Assembly (NCBI GenBank): GCA_005406025.1 | Contig: BGZK01001297.1 | Location: 110,209-174,208, forward strand | Direction: 5' to 3' | Source of the DNA: Eumeta japonica | Taxonomy: Eukaryota > Arthropoda > Insecta > Lepidoptera > Psychidae | Length of the DNA: 64,000 nucleotides | Part shown: positions 51,201 through 63,790 of the stretch, one piece after another | How the letters are laid out: each line of letters starts with the position of its first letter | Position numbering within the stretch: position 1 is the stretch's first letter | The notes under the pieces: model-generated | What the model saw: the letters and a program-made list of their open reading frames with translations, nothing else | Database searches by the model: none | What the model was told of the DNA's origin: nothing | Program-made: the position numbers and the translations under genes

Positions 51201-53354
51201 AAATACATTATTGTTACTGCGTTGCCCAAGAGAACGGTCGTGCTGCTGCTGAGATGTAACTCAAGAAGTCCATTAGTCGAGGTGGCCCGCCAGCCCACGT
51301 TTGTCCTATCGCATTTTTTTACATAACTATAGCACATAACTGGATAGTTGTTTACTTACTACTTCTAGCCCGGAACGAATGCCGATAATCGATACAGACT
51401 CTAGCAAGTATTGACGAAAATCCAAAGAGATTCGTCAACGAGTCCGAAAGCCGTTGCCCAGGTCTTTTCACGTGTGTGTGTGCAAAGAATTTATTCTACG
51501 TTCGGAGGGTTTGGGTTCGTATCAGTTTTGAAAAGTGCAAGATCTATTACATGCTGACTGTTCGATTCATCTTTAGTCGAGAAATGGTAAATAGATCTTA
51601 GTCAAATCTATTTTCCTTTCACAATATTTTGTGTATTTGTGCGTCGTATTTTTCATGGAATGGAATTTTTGATATGCACAACTATCACTTTTGGAATCAT
51701 GAAAATCCATATGCAGTTCGTCACTACGGCATTCAACATTACCTGAGATGGAATTTTACGAGAACTTGTTAAAGGATGTGAATTTACAAACACACATTGG
51801 ATACCATATTAAAAAAAAAAACCTACGTTCAATAAAAGTAAAAAGCAAAATATTTTACACTAGCTGCATTATTATCACCCGTTATTATTCTTGATAAAAC
51901 ACATATTACATAACGTTTACCTGACGATCTCTAAAATAGCTGCAAGTTGTGAAAAGAGTCTTACATGATTTACATTGCAAATTGTTTTAGGATTCAGTGA
52001 GACGCCTATTCGAATCCCTGATAAATTCGTTTAATCACGTCTTAAAACGAAGATGCAAATTACAACGTACATAAATAATATTGTTATAGTATGTGCCACA
52101 ATTTTTTATTGAAATATCGTTCTAATGGTTTTTGGTTAGGAATTCATCTGTATGATGTATCTAGTTTTTGTCACGTCAATCATAGGCCCTTACAAAATCT
52201 ATTTATTTTGAAACGAGGGCTTGAAATTTATTCTGTTCTCGCAGTTTCGACGTGAGGTAACCCCCATTGTCGCTGATATTGTGACAAGTCAAAAAGCAAG
52301 TGGTTCAATTAGATTGAAGCTAAAATAATCATTAACAAATTCGCCCTTGGCCCGGGATCAAATTTTTCGGTTCTAAAGCAAAGCGTTGATCATACGCCTT
52401 CCATACTACTCAGGGTATATGTAACTCAGTTGTTTATTACTCATTCAAATACCTATTTTTCAAAATTCAAAAGGTTCGAAGATATCTCAATTATTGCAGT
52501 GTTGAGTTTTAGATGAACAAGATTTACTATTTTCACTCCTGTCTGGACTGGAATTGCCTTGGTGCTTTGGTTTGATATTCGGACTGATATCAGTAGAAAT
52601 ATTTTTACAATTCGATATGGTTTCTCAAAGACATCGAGGCGTCATTAAGGTTTTGAGATCAAAATTTTCATCGTTGTGTAGCTTGTCAGACAATATGCTC
52701 CATGGATTGCTAGTTATGTACTATTAGCTATTCTAGTTTTTATTCAAACAGCAGTTTCCTTCGATGTCTAAGAAGTCTTCGAGGTTTGTTCGCATGGCTT
52801 AAGGTCTTTGAGTCTGCTGGTGAGACTGTTTGCGTTGATTCAGAAAACAATAATTGAGCAGAACAAATTAGCACCTCCTAAGTACGATGTTGGCGTAATC
52901 TGATCACTATGCCGATCACTGACACATCGATGTCCGACTTGCTCGTCGTGTTCAAATATATATATAGAACCATCCGATATATGTTTAAAAACATTATAAA
53001 GATTTTCCTGTTTTACTTTTGTAAGGATGCTGTTTTTCACAATAAATAATTGTGATCACTATCAAAATTATAATTTTTTTTTAGTGAAACTATTGCTTTA
53101 TCTGTAACATTGTTTTGAGTTTTACCAAAAGAGAACGAAATATAAAAAATCTGTAGTCTAATTAACAATTTACGAAACCTTCGAGAGATAAGTCTGAAAC
53201 ACTCTTTGGTCAACTTTTAACGTTTGATAATGAAGTCAACATCCTGTACATAAATTTAATAGTAATGTTTAAATAAGAATTAAAACTGTTTTCCGTACTC
53301 CAAGTCAACATGATTTCAGTATTGTACAATGTAGTCAGTAGCATATTGGACTTG
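48201..53354. other. Intergenic region with decayed coding-like and repeat fragments
   Basis: 49080-49180 carries GGCGATAACCGCCGTCCATG, a relative of the repeat at 41860. 49470-49600 translates on the plus strand as RLRLIKHLRIDRYFKLLVRT, then WKELMPCLDTRPRALIK, and 49714-49965 is an open frame (MVNVMTSDSAVAIKWSV and on). None was recognised, and all are probably old transposon debris. The remainder holds nothing I can name. Confidence 0.4.
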
Positions 53355-53396
53355 ATGCAGGTGCAACGCCATATGGTTTTCCAAGACAATCAATAA
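53355..53396 (+). promoter_or_regulatory. Possible upstream ORF before transporter B
   Basis: ATG at 53355 opens 13 codons to TAA at 53394-53396, ending 17 bases before the transporter B start. It would act as a uORF only if transcription starts upstream of 53355, which the sequence does not show. Confidence 0.2.
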
Positions 53397-53413
53397 AATA
53401 CAATTGCCAGAAA

Positions 53414-56400
53414 ATGGGCAAATTCCATCAATATGTGACTGCTATTGCAGGTGCGTGTCATTGATGATTTTCACGATAGGTGGATTATTTAAAATAAAAT
53501 AATTAAGTAAAATATATAGATTTTTATCTATTTCATTAAAAAAATTATTCGTTACGTTACGGGTCAAAATGGCAAAGACGGAATCCTTATTGTTTCATCA
53601 TGTCCGTCCGTCCGTCTGTCCGACCGTACGCCACAGGCATTTTAATCAAAAACTACAAGACTTATGTTGATAAAATTTATAGTGTAGGTATCTTGTGTGA
53701 GCTTAGTTTGGTGGTTAAATAACAAAAACAAATATTTCTAGTGGGGGCACTTCATATATGTAACAGAAGCTAAAAAAATTTTTTTGATAAACATCAACGA
53801 ATGGTACATATTTCATCAGTTATTTTAAAAAACGCTTTGAGGTTTCTACGCAATTTTTTTGATTACATGAGTTATTTCGGAAATAATCGCTCCGAAATTA
53901 GCAGAAATTGTGTTCTCCCCCCTCTATTTTATAAACCGTATGTCCAAAAAAAAAAAAAATAACGGATATAACGCTTCATAAATACTTTCTACGAAAATTA
54001 ATTTTTAATATGGTGGGATATACTGTATTTTGAGTTATTGCCGTAAAACTGCACTTCTCAACAAAGGGACGTAAGTGCCATGAACATACGCTCTTTTGAT
54101 AATACACTCTAGTTTACACTAGTTTAATTGTAATAATCGACATACATACTTCTTTTTCTAGTTATAGACGACTAAGTGCTTATAACTATTCTGTAAGGGA
54201 AACGTGGAAAAATTGCAATAACGTACTTTATTCATCTATAGTGCATTTCTTTGTAACAATGGCTTTGGAAACCTATAATGAGGATGGTCCGACATGCTCT
54301 TGGCCAGTTTTTTTTTTCTGTTAGAGCAAGATCCAGTTATAACTTAATTTAATTTAAAAACAACGCAAATTTTCACAAATAAAAGTAATTCACGTCGTAA
54401 AAATAATTTTCATTCTTTTATTTTGTTAATTCACTCGGTGAAAATAATTTTCTTTCTTCTATTTTGTTTGAAAAACAAAATATCCTACAATTTGTAATTA
54501 CTTAAAAAAAAACGACAAATTCCATTCAAAAATCGTTTTAAAATTACTAATACTGTCTTTACTAGCATCCTTCGGCTCTCTGGCTATGGGTTTACTCAAC
54601 GTGTGGCCGTCATATACCCAAATTTTGTACAAAAACGCGACCCTGACGCCCCTCGACGAGCCGATGGGTCCTGTTCAGTTGTCGCTGCTGGGTAGTCTGC
54701 CGTCTCTCGGGGCCATGTTGGGTACTGCTGTCGTGGGTTTGCTGATGCAGAGACTTGGAAGGAAACGTGCTGGCATTATTATATCGTTGCCTTTTGTTGT
54801 AAGTGCAGAATTTTTCTGTTCATAGACATAGGCACATTTTCTTAGAAGGTAAAAAATATTGGAGAACATATTAAATGCGTTGCTTTAAAAAATGACTCTT
54901 ATATGTGATTTTTATCTATTCTGTTAAAGTGTAATAAATATCAAGAACAGGCAACGTTTATGTTTTGTTTTTAAAGATAATCTCTAATACAATGTATTAG
55001 TTTCGTTTTAAAAAATAGTAACATATTTCCAAATTATTATTTTTTGTATGGATGGTTATTTGCAAAATATTAAGACTAAACTTTATACTAACAATTATTG
55101 CCAATTAAAAAAAAAAATCTTTAAGTTTCTCATTATAGTAAATTTAAACATTGAACTATTCTATAACATGATTAAAATATTTTGCTAAAAAATGGTCAAA
55201 AACTTTGTTTTCTTACTTTTTAGTCATTTATCTTGTATTAAAGAGGCAGAATGAAAATAAATTTAAATGTTTAATGTTTTGTATAATTGCTTTTTTTCTA
55301 ATAAATTTATGACTTTATTATTATACTGAATATAATTCTTAAAACCCTTCGTTTTTATTAATTTCCATAAAATGTTACAATATAATGTAATATAATAGGG
55401 GTATATGACAGTGTTTTTTTTAAATTATCTGAATTTACTTGAACAAACGCTTCTAAGAATGTTTGATAATATTTTCTTTTCCAAATGTAATCTAACTAAA
55501 AATCAAATAAAATCAAACGAAACAGCACTCGAACTAACTACTAACAAAACTTTTTGACTTAGTTACGTATTTGGATCGCATTTTACGAATTCTTTATTAA
55601 TGTCAGTAAAAAAAGGTTCAGTCTGTTAAAACCATCACATTGTTCAAGATCTTCTACGTTAAGTTCTATAATTATGAATAATACTGTTTACTAATAGCCT
55701 CAATCAGTAAAAATGATTAAAAAACTGGGAAATACTTCTTCAAAATTATTTACTTTCATCAGAAACAGCTAAGGATTTTCATTTTTTACGATTTATTAAG
55801 GGTTTCCTTAAGGGACGTTTGTGTGTAGTCACACATCATCATATGATGTTTCAGCTCTCCTGGTCCATTATCAGCGCCACGAGGAGTTCTTTAATTGTCC
55901 TAATCGCGAGATTCATCAGCGGTGCTGGAGGGGGCGCCTTTTTGGTGTACGGACCTGTTTTTATTTCAGAAGTAGCAGAAAGTTCAATCAGAGGCACTTT
56001 AGCATCAGGTAAATCAGTTTTTTCACTAATGATACTCTACACTAGCTAGCATAGTTATGATTTTAATGTTTTTAAAGTTCCGTACCCAAAGGATGCCAAC
56101 GGGACCCTATTACGGAAGTTCTGCTGTATGTCCGTCCGTCCGGCTCCGTCTGTCACAGAGCTGTATCTTTTGAGCCGTATAGGTAGACTTTGATTATTCA
56201 GTGTGTATTACTATGGCCGCTATAATAATAAATAACAAATATAAAATAAAGTCAAACTTAAATGGAGTTCCCGTATAAGATTCGTAATTTCCGTTGTTTT
56301 TTTGTTCTATCGTAGCTAAGACTCACGGAACTCTTAAAATGAGTAGTATTCACATATTTTTAAATGTTTTTTAATTTTTACATCGGACTCCTAAAAATTC

Positions 56401-59400
56401 CGGAATTAAAAGTGCCTTTAAGGTAGGCCCATAAGCTTTTTTATGTACGAGTGAAAGTCCTATTGTGAGTGATTCAATCGTTCAAAAATTTCCTTTAGTA
56501 CTTACGGACTATCCCTAAAATGTAAATACGTTTTGAATTGCAATGCAATGAACTGCATCGAATGCTGCAAGCTCCGTTTATATCTGTTGCTTCTTGAAAA
56601 AAGGTATGCATTTTTAGTTATATAAATTTAACGAAATATTTGAAAAATAATATTAAATTGGTTGTTTATACATCGAATAGTTGAGAAGCAGAAAGCAGAT
56701 AATTTCAAGCACATAAATTTGAGTCAAGAGTGAATTTTTATGTAGATGTACAAGAACGGGAAAGTGTTTAAGCTTTTAACGAACCTAAAGTTGCATCGGC
56801 TGTTGTTTGAGTTCGTAATTTGTATCGAATTGGTGATTGAAATAGGGATCTGATGGTGGTCTGATCTTCCATATGAGGTGTTATTGGCTCACGTGATGGA
56901 ACAGAACTTATAGATGTTTAATTTGATAATATTTATTTTGAAGCTTATGGATTCAAGAAATACTTGTGTTGTATTTTTATTTTTTTTTTTAACATATTTG
57001 TAAATATTTACCTGTTTTAATGCATATGCTGTTCTTATTGACTCAGTGCGAGAAAATCCCTTTAAAGATTTTGATTGTGTTCTCCTTTTCGTACAGTATT
57101 GCACATTGTTTAATAAATTTATCCTGATCATTTTAAAACTTATGACCCTCAATAGTTTAATAATTTAAAGATGAAAAAAAAATGTTATTTAGATTATTTT
57201 TGAATTGCCATTATAATAGAGTTGAGTTACCTATAGATAATTAACATTTTAACATTAGGTCACAAACAAGTGTGATCGTAATGTTACTGAGTGTATTTTG
57301 TTAAAAATATAAATTATTTTTTGTTTACTGCAGGGCCAGTAGCCTTTTACTGCTTAGGAGTCCTAATTTCATACCTCTTGGGCTGGTTCCAGACTTACAA
57401 AACAATTATATACTTAAACATAGCAGCCAGCGTGTTCTGTTTAACGCTTCAAATGCTTGTAGCGGAAAGCCCGGTGTATTTACTCAACAAGGGCAAAGAG
57501 GAGGTAATGTATACAAATATTTTTTTATTTAGCTACGTAAGTGTAAACGTCAAATCAATATTAAATGTATATAACAAGTTTGTTTTGCTACGTCTTCTTT
57601 ATCACAAGATTTATCTTTAATTATTTGTCATTATAAATTTTAATTACTCTACGGTTATTTAACCCTTATTTTTAATCCCTGTTTAGTGCCGCCATTTAAT
57701 CCCTGTTTAATAATTCTTTCATATTTGCATTTGAAAGAATTATTACACTATTAGAAATCGTAATAATCGATTCTTCGATTCGATTTCGAAAGAATTGCGA
57801 TGGGATTCAATTGGAAATCGAAACTGAATTTTCCATATGAACGTTGTTGCGACTGGCTTGTCTTCATTTGGCTTGCAACAAACCGAACGTTTCGTACTTC
57901 GCACGTTTCACCTGCACACTTCAAATGACTTACAGACAATAAAAAAATCCAGATACGACGTGTGTATTGAGTAAGAAATTTTCTTACTCATTACATAGTT
58001 CTCCTTTTTAGAAACTGTGAGTTCTAAATATATATTAAGTTTAAATTCAATATATTATAGTTAACGTAGGTAGATTACACACATACAAAATATTAAAGAA
58101 GTTATCGGTGTTAAATACGAGTATTAAATAAACCACTAAAACTCTTTCCTCATACCAAACCAAAAGGTATGGTTCACTTCAACCGGATCACGATATTGTT
58201 ATTATTGTCAACACATTAATAAATATGCAATGGCGTATGGAATCATGTGACAATACCCACACTGGTGTTTTGATATACAATGGAGGTTTGTTACCGATGC
58301 TTGTCATGACCGGCACTATTACTTATGTTATTAGTAAATTTAAACTCGTTCTTTAAAGTATGTGGATAAGATTATTATTATATTACGGGGATTATTTGAT
58401 AAGGAACCAATGAGATCACGCGCAGATCGAAGGCGGGCCGGTGTAGTAAGGGTTAAGTATCATGATTCTTGACCATTAATGTGATGTAGTCACTTCATAC
58501 GACTTTTACTTGTCACAGACACGTTCATTAAAACAAAAAACAACACGTTCTTTAAAACAATATCGCCTATGACCAAATGTAACAAACGATGGTTATTTCT
58601 TAAGCCATTAGTACGTTGTGGATGTTTTGGTTAATTTAAAAACGTGTCTGCGGGCAATGCATTAAGTTGAAATGTTGTTTGTCGTCACCAGGAATGAGAA
58701 GTAATGAGAAGAAATAATATCTTATTAGGAAGCTTTAAATTCGGTTTTGAATACATCTAATTAAATAAATTTGTAGGAGTCCAAACGATATTATACCAAT
58801 TAACCGTTTTTCTTTTTGAGTTGTTTAATTATTATTTCATTGAATAAAAATGAATGGACTTTATTCGCTTTATTCAGGAAGCACGAGCATCGATTGCTCA
58901 CTATCGAGGAGCAAGTGTAGCTTCTAAGCCAGTTCTAGAAGAACTGTCACGGCTGAAGCAACAAATTACACCATCCATTGAATTAGTGCCAACCGAAAAT
59001 CCAGGTTAGTTAAATACTTTGCTTGTAGGAATGAGTTATCGTATTGTTAGCTAATAAAATAAAAAAGAAATAGCTATATAATATAATATTATTTATACAT
59101 TACAATCTTGAAATGAATCATTTTCATTAAAACTATTGGCAGCGTTATTTTTATATTTATCTTACACTATAATAAAATTAATATAATTAATTTAGGTAGG
59201 TACATATATAAAAATCTCTTAATCTAAAGAGAAAGTTGAAAAACTAATTTAAGAGAAAAACGATATAAATGTTTTTGTTTAAAATTATTAATCACTTTTC
59301 GTTAAAAAAAATATGACTTGCATAAGTATTATTTTTCGAATTCGGAATCGCTGTATGGATTAAAAAGTATTGAAAGACAATTATTTTCCTTGTAACTCAA

Positions 59401-61696
59401 ATAGTTTCATTTTCGATACAAAAAAATTAAAATGTTGAGTGACTTGAATGAGTATATTCTGTTTTTATATCAAAAAATTGTATGTATCCAAATCCTAGAC
59501 TTATGTATAAGGTAGTATGTAATGCTAGTATGGAATCATCGAAAATCATGTCAATGAGTATCAGCGACGTCTAGTGAAGGATTATCGCACATTTTCATCT
59601 TTATTATCAAAGATGCCCAGTGAAGAAACACCTCCTTTTGTTACCTCAAGTCATGTGTAATTTGAGGTATGTATAAAATTTTTGAGCGCTGAAACAGTTA
59701 ACAAAAATGTATGAAGCCGCCGATATTGATATTCATGTTTGTGTATCATTTTCTTAACCTACTTTTCAGATGTGGAACAAAAACCGGCTGAAGGTGAAAC
59801 AGAGAAGTTGAACCAGGAACAAGTAGAATATCGAAAGCAATCCATACTTCAGATATTGATAGCAACACGTTAGTATTCTTCTGTTCTATAAACTATTTAA
59901 TTATTTGAGAGGTGTATCAGAAACTGCCGTTTTAGCGTACTGGCCATTTTGATTTAAAATATTAGGATTATCGTGTTGAGATTGGAAAATGACATTCTAA
60001 ATTTAGAATTTAGAAAATGGTAGACTAAATCCCTTTTGTATATAGATAAAAATACAAGAATGAATTTGGTTGTCTGTAAAGTCGGTCTACAGGCGATAAT
60101 TTTACGTAATGATGTTATAAGAAAACATTGATGAAAAATTGCATTCTTGTATGAATTGAATTGAATTATTATCAATGAATTATCATTATTTTATATAAAA
60201 CAAAGAAGGAGTTAATTTAAAATGACAATGTTTTCGATAAATTAACATTTATTTGCACTCATTAATTTAAATATTTTTCTACTTAAATTATACAGTAAAG
60301 AGATAGATGCGTCACAAGCCGAACGCTGAGGCCGATCGTGCCTCTCTATTGTTCCGCCCTCTCGCTCACACGTTAGGCTCAGGCGGAACGTGACAATGAG
60401 TCATGCTTTTTCGTGCGTGTAGTCGGCGTTCATCGATTTATAAGACGTTATCACGTCAAAATCTAATCATTTTTGTAAAACTAGTACCACGTAAATGCAG
60501 AATAAACTGTTCGGAACACAAATGCCACATGCGTCTAGAGAGGACACAATGAAAACACTGTTCGTTTTTTTTTATTTATTTCTGCCGTAATCTATACTTT
60601 AACCCGCGAAATGCATCACGAGGAAGGCTCAGGTCGGTGGTGGCGAACTGTGAGAGGTCGAGGCGGCTGAACCAAATGTAGTTATTGTGGAATTAAGGAC
60701 ACAGTCCAAACTGGGCACAATATGAACACGTGTGTATCGTGTCAGCCAAATCAAAAAAGCCCCAAAAATGTCTGGATTGCAAAAAAATCTATGACTGTGT
60801 AATAAAATATTGAATATTACAGGAGTTGCATTTAGATACTAACCTTAATTCAGCGTAATGAGCGAGTTAATCTCTTATGGATTAGCACCTTCTTTTAAGG
60901 GGAAGTAACTTGTTAATGATAAATAATTTTTGTTCCCAGAAACAGGACAAGTAATTTTTTTTTTTGAGAATTTGTTACACAATATCAACTCTGCAGAGAT
61001 TTATCGTAAATGCTCAATGGTCTTTTCATAGGGTAGAAGAAATATGTAGCAAATACGGTTGATTATTTACAATAACTAAATAGTTATAAAACAAGTGTTT
61101 TAATCATAAAAACCAGGGTCATATTAAATTTAAATCTTAATGAAAAAAGGATAAATTGGAAATAACGAGTACAATTTTGAATAAATGTTTGATTATCGAC
61201 CCTTTTTACGTATAAACGCTTAAAATTTCCAAATATCTTTTGAAACTTCCGCCTTACTGCCTGTTCGCACGATCTTCTACGATGGTCAAACTGATACGAA
61301 CTGTAATTTCGCGATGGTTTAGGTCAAGTTGCTAGCTTTGTTACATTAAAAGTAACTGTTTGTACAATCATTGTATATGGAATTACATGATAACTTGTGA
61401 ATCGTATGATATATCATAAAGAAACACATGTGAGACTTATTGCAACCAAACTACGAATGTAATTAATTATTTTATTTTTATAACTGTTTCATACAAATCT
61501 AGATTACATAGTATCAAAGCGAATGCAATGTGAACTATTTAATGTAAAGTCGCTTTTTAAATTTGTGCATGATGTATGTGCATTACTAGAATCCCGTTCA
61601 AATTATCTAATATTTATGATGGAATTTAATTTGACAGTGAGTAATCCAGCATTTCGCCGAGGCATGCTCATCGTGGCCACTGCGCTCACTATGCAG
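53414..61696 (+). CDS. MFS sugar transporter B, Tret1-like, 3' end off window
   Basis: A second sugar porter-family carrier. Exons are 53414-53450, 54566-54798, 55855-56008, 57334-57503, 58878-59004, 59770-59868 and 61638-61696. All are GT-AG and in phase, giving 293 codons up to TM7. The start exon (MGKFHQYVTAIA) ends in phase 1 at GTGCGT and joins exon 2 to give AASFGSLAMGLLNVWPSY, matching TM1 of the family. Motifs: QRLGRK (74-79), ARFISGAGGG in TM4, FISEVAESSIRGTLASG, and AESPVYLL (185-192), where the usual PESP proline is Ala. The TM6-TM7 loop is long and carries an acidic stretch (QKPAEGETEKLNQEQ). The final visible exon ends at TALTMQ, just where QQxSG would follow; that exon lies beyond 64000. 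It is head to head with transporter A. Confidence 0.9.
53551..54310 (+). repeat. Dispersed ~750-bp repeat, copy 3, in transporter B intron 1
   Basis: Contains (CCGT)n at 53602-53617, CACTTCTCAACAAAGGGACG, TAAGTGCCATGAACATACG, AGTTATAGACGACTAAGTGC and an end near GACATGCTCTTGGCCAG. It fills most of the 1.1-kb first intron. Confidence 0.8.
56077..56344. repeat. GTTCCGTACCC-type dispersed repeat in transporter B intron 3
   Basis: It begins GTTCCGTACCCAAAGG, has GTCCGTCCGTCCGG, and ends CACGGAACTC, an imperfect inverse of its start. I recognise it as a frequent lepidopteran repeat; it is distinct from the ~750-bp family although both have (CCGT)n. Confidence 0.55.
60290..60480. repeat. GC-rich dispersed repeat fragment in transporter B intron 6
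   Basis: GATCGTGCCTCTCTATTGTT, then CAGGCGGAACGTGACAATGA and TTATAAGACGTTATCACGTC. It stands out by base composition from the intron and resembles a repeat I associate with lepidopteran genomes. The class was not assigned. Confidence 0.4.
60600..60815 (+). pseudogene. Possible cysteine-rich transposase tail relic
   Basis: The plus-strand translation gives TKCSYCGIKDTVQTGHNMNT, then CVSCQ. In a frame shifted at an A run it gives CLDCKKIYDC. Paired CxxC motifs recall the C-terminal zinc-binding region of piggyBac-type transposases, but the spacing is not a clear match. Confidence 0.2.
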
Positions 61697-62769
61697 GTAA
61701 AGTTAGAACAGTTCTAGTATTGCTTTGATATTTCTTTAATATTTTTTTGATGTCGTACTGTGATTAACTTCAATGTTAAGCACGATAATATAATAATTAA
61801 ATTAGATAATAGTTATGTCGATGGTTATTAAAATATATCTGTTTTTTTTTTGTTACGATTATTACACGAAATTGTTTGAACGCTTTTTTTGAGCTTTCAT
61901 ATGCAGCTCATTTTTATAAGTTTACGTTCAGAGCTGTTGGGTTTGTGTAGTTGATTTACGATTGAGCTGAAATTTTGCATAATGGGATAAAAAACAGGAT
62001 AAAAACAAATAGACTAAAAAAACATTTAGGATATGATGCTGCAAATAAAAAGTTGCATGAAAATCAACTCTGAGATCCCTTAAAGGTGATTTTCATAAAA
62101 CTACTGATTTTAATATTCAAATACATGAAGGACATTTTTGATGAGTTTCAAGTTTATTGAGCTATAGCCCAATGAGTATGAAATAACAAATGTATCAATT
62201 TGTTAAGCGTCGTAACCCCAATTAGAAATCGATTTATATCAAGTTTCTATCTGCGACGAACACAACAAATGTATGAGGAACATCTTTTAATTTTAAAGCT
62301 TGTAGGGCTAAAAGATAAATAAAAAATTTAAAAAACTCCCAACATAAAATAGAGAACATTTTAAAAGCGAAAAAAATTTTAACAAAAAAAAAACCAATTT
62401 CAAAACAAATCCTATTCCAAAATAAATTAATATACACTAAAAAGTAAAAAAGTAATTGCATATTCTTCTACAACTTAATACTCAACTTACTTTTTGTCTA
62501 CTCATCAATATGTAGGTACGATCTATTTGTTTACCAGCAAGAAGGTAGGTAGGTACCTACCCACTTCAAATTTAGCTCAACACATATCTATGAATATCAA
62601 ACAATAATCAAAATATTTTTAGAGTTCTAAGTAAAATGAAATGAAAAATATTAGACTACTTAAAAGTCAATGAAATTATTACGATAATATAACGTAGTTA
62701 CAATTATTGTTATTTTTGGAGTCGGTGTCTATTGCTAGATATATTGTAGTGTTTCCTTGGCTGATACCG
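61697..62769. other. Intron 7 of transporter B, start
   Basis: AT-rich. No further transporter exon was recognised up to 64000, so intron 7 is at least 2.3 kb. Confidence 0.5.
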
Positions 62770-63056
62770 ATAAAAACAGTCGAAACATGTGACACACGTT
62801 TATATTTGCTGAAAAATTTTCCAGTTTCTGTTACATGTATGGACTGCCCCCCCTTAAAACATTTATTTTTGTTATTTAACCACCAAATTAAGTAGCGGTT
62901 CACACAAGAGACCTATACTATAAATTTCATCAATATATTTCTTGTAGTTTTTGAATAAAATGTCTGTGACATACGAACGGACGGACGGGTGGAAGGACAC
63001 GACGAAACAATGAGGGTTTCATTTTTGCCCTTTGGGCCCGTAACCCTAAAAGTGAG
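62770..63056 (-). repeat. Dispersed ~750-bp repeat, copy 4, truncated and inverted
   Basis: The minus strand from 63056 reads TCTCACTTTTAGGGTTACGG, then CCGTCCGTCCG and TTTGGTGGTTAAATAACAAA as in copies 1-3. Similarity is lost after about 290 bases, so the conserved inner block is missing. Confidence 0.7.
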
Positions 63057-63580
63057 ACTACATCTACATATTAGGCTTATATCTCTAGCGATAAAAATTT
63101 CACTTAGGAATATGTGAAAAATCTCTACAGATTTTTTTCACAAAACCTATTTAAGCATTCTAGATAATCTATGGAACGTCAATTTCAACTGCGTAGATAT
63201 AGTATATAATATAATCCGATGACTTTGCCGTGATGTTGCGACCAGAGTCGTCTTTTGACAAAGAATCTCTAACGGTTACTTACATACACTTAAACTGTGT
63301 ATATATTATGTGCAATACCTGTAACAAAATATATCTTTATTCGTATTTTACACTGTGGCGCATGTTCCAGAATAAAATATCTGAATCGTGATCAGGTTTA
63401 CCTCTGTTGTTTACTTGGTTATGGTTCAGTTCTTTCTGATATAGTGTGTGTGATAACGAAATTGCATAACGGTATCATTATCTGCAAATAAAGAAAATTT
63501 ATTCAAAGCTAAATACGATTTCTATCATTCGGATAGTATTGACGGATTTGTTTTGATAATTTGATCGGATTGAATTCCAA

Positions 63581-63790
63581 CCGCGGCTCAGCCCGTGTGG
63601 ACATATAAGGTATTCTTTCAATTTTTATGTTGACTGATCACGCTGTCAACTATGATGCTGATCTTGAGCGTGCTATCGATTTTAGAGTTGGTTTCGCTCT
63701 TGATTCTAATTCCGGTTTCTATATGAATACCTGTTCTATCTTCGGCATATTTGCACGAGCAAAGCCGCGAGCGAATGCCAGTCTTAATCT
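63581..63790 (+). repeat. Lepidopteran-type retroelement remnant, second copy
   Basis: CGCGGCTCAGCCCGTGTGGA at the start, degenerate CTTGATTCTAATTCCGGTTT-like words inside, and AGCCGCGAGCGAATGCCAGT at the end. It shares layout with 34990-35240. The frame at 63627-63827 is repeat-derived. Confidence 0.5.

Noticed and set aside
53450..54566. Gene within the conserved block of the ~750-bp repeat
   Set aside because: No frame is open across the corresponding region in all copies.
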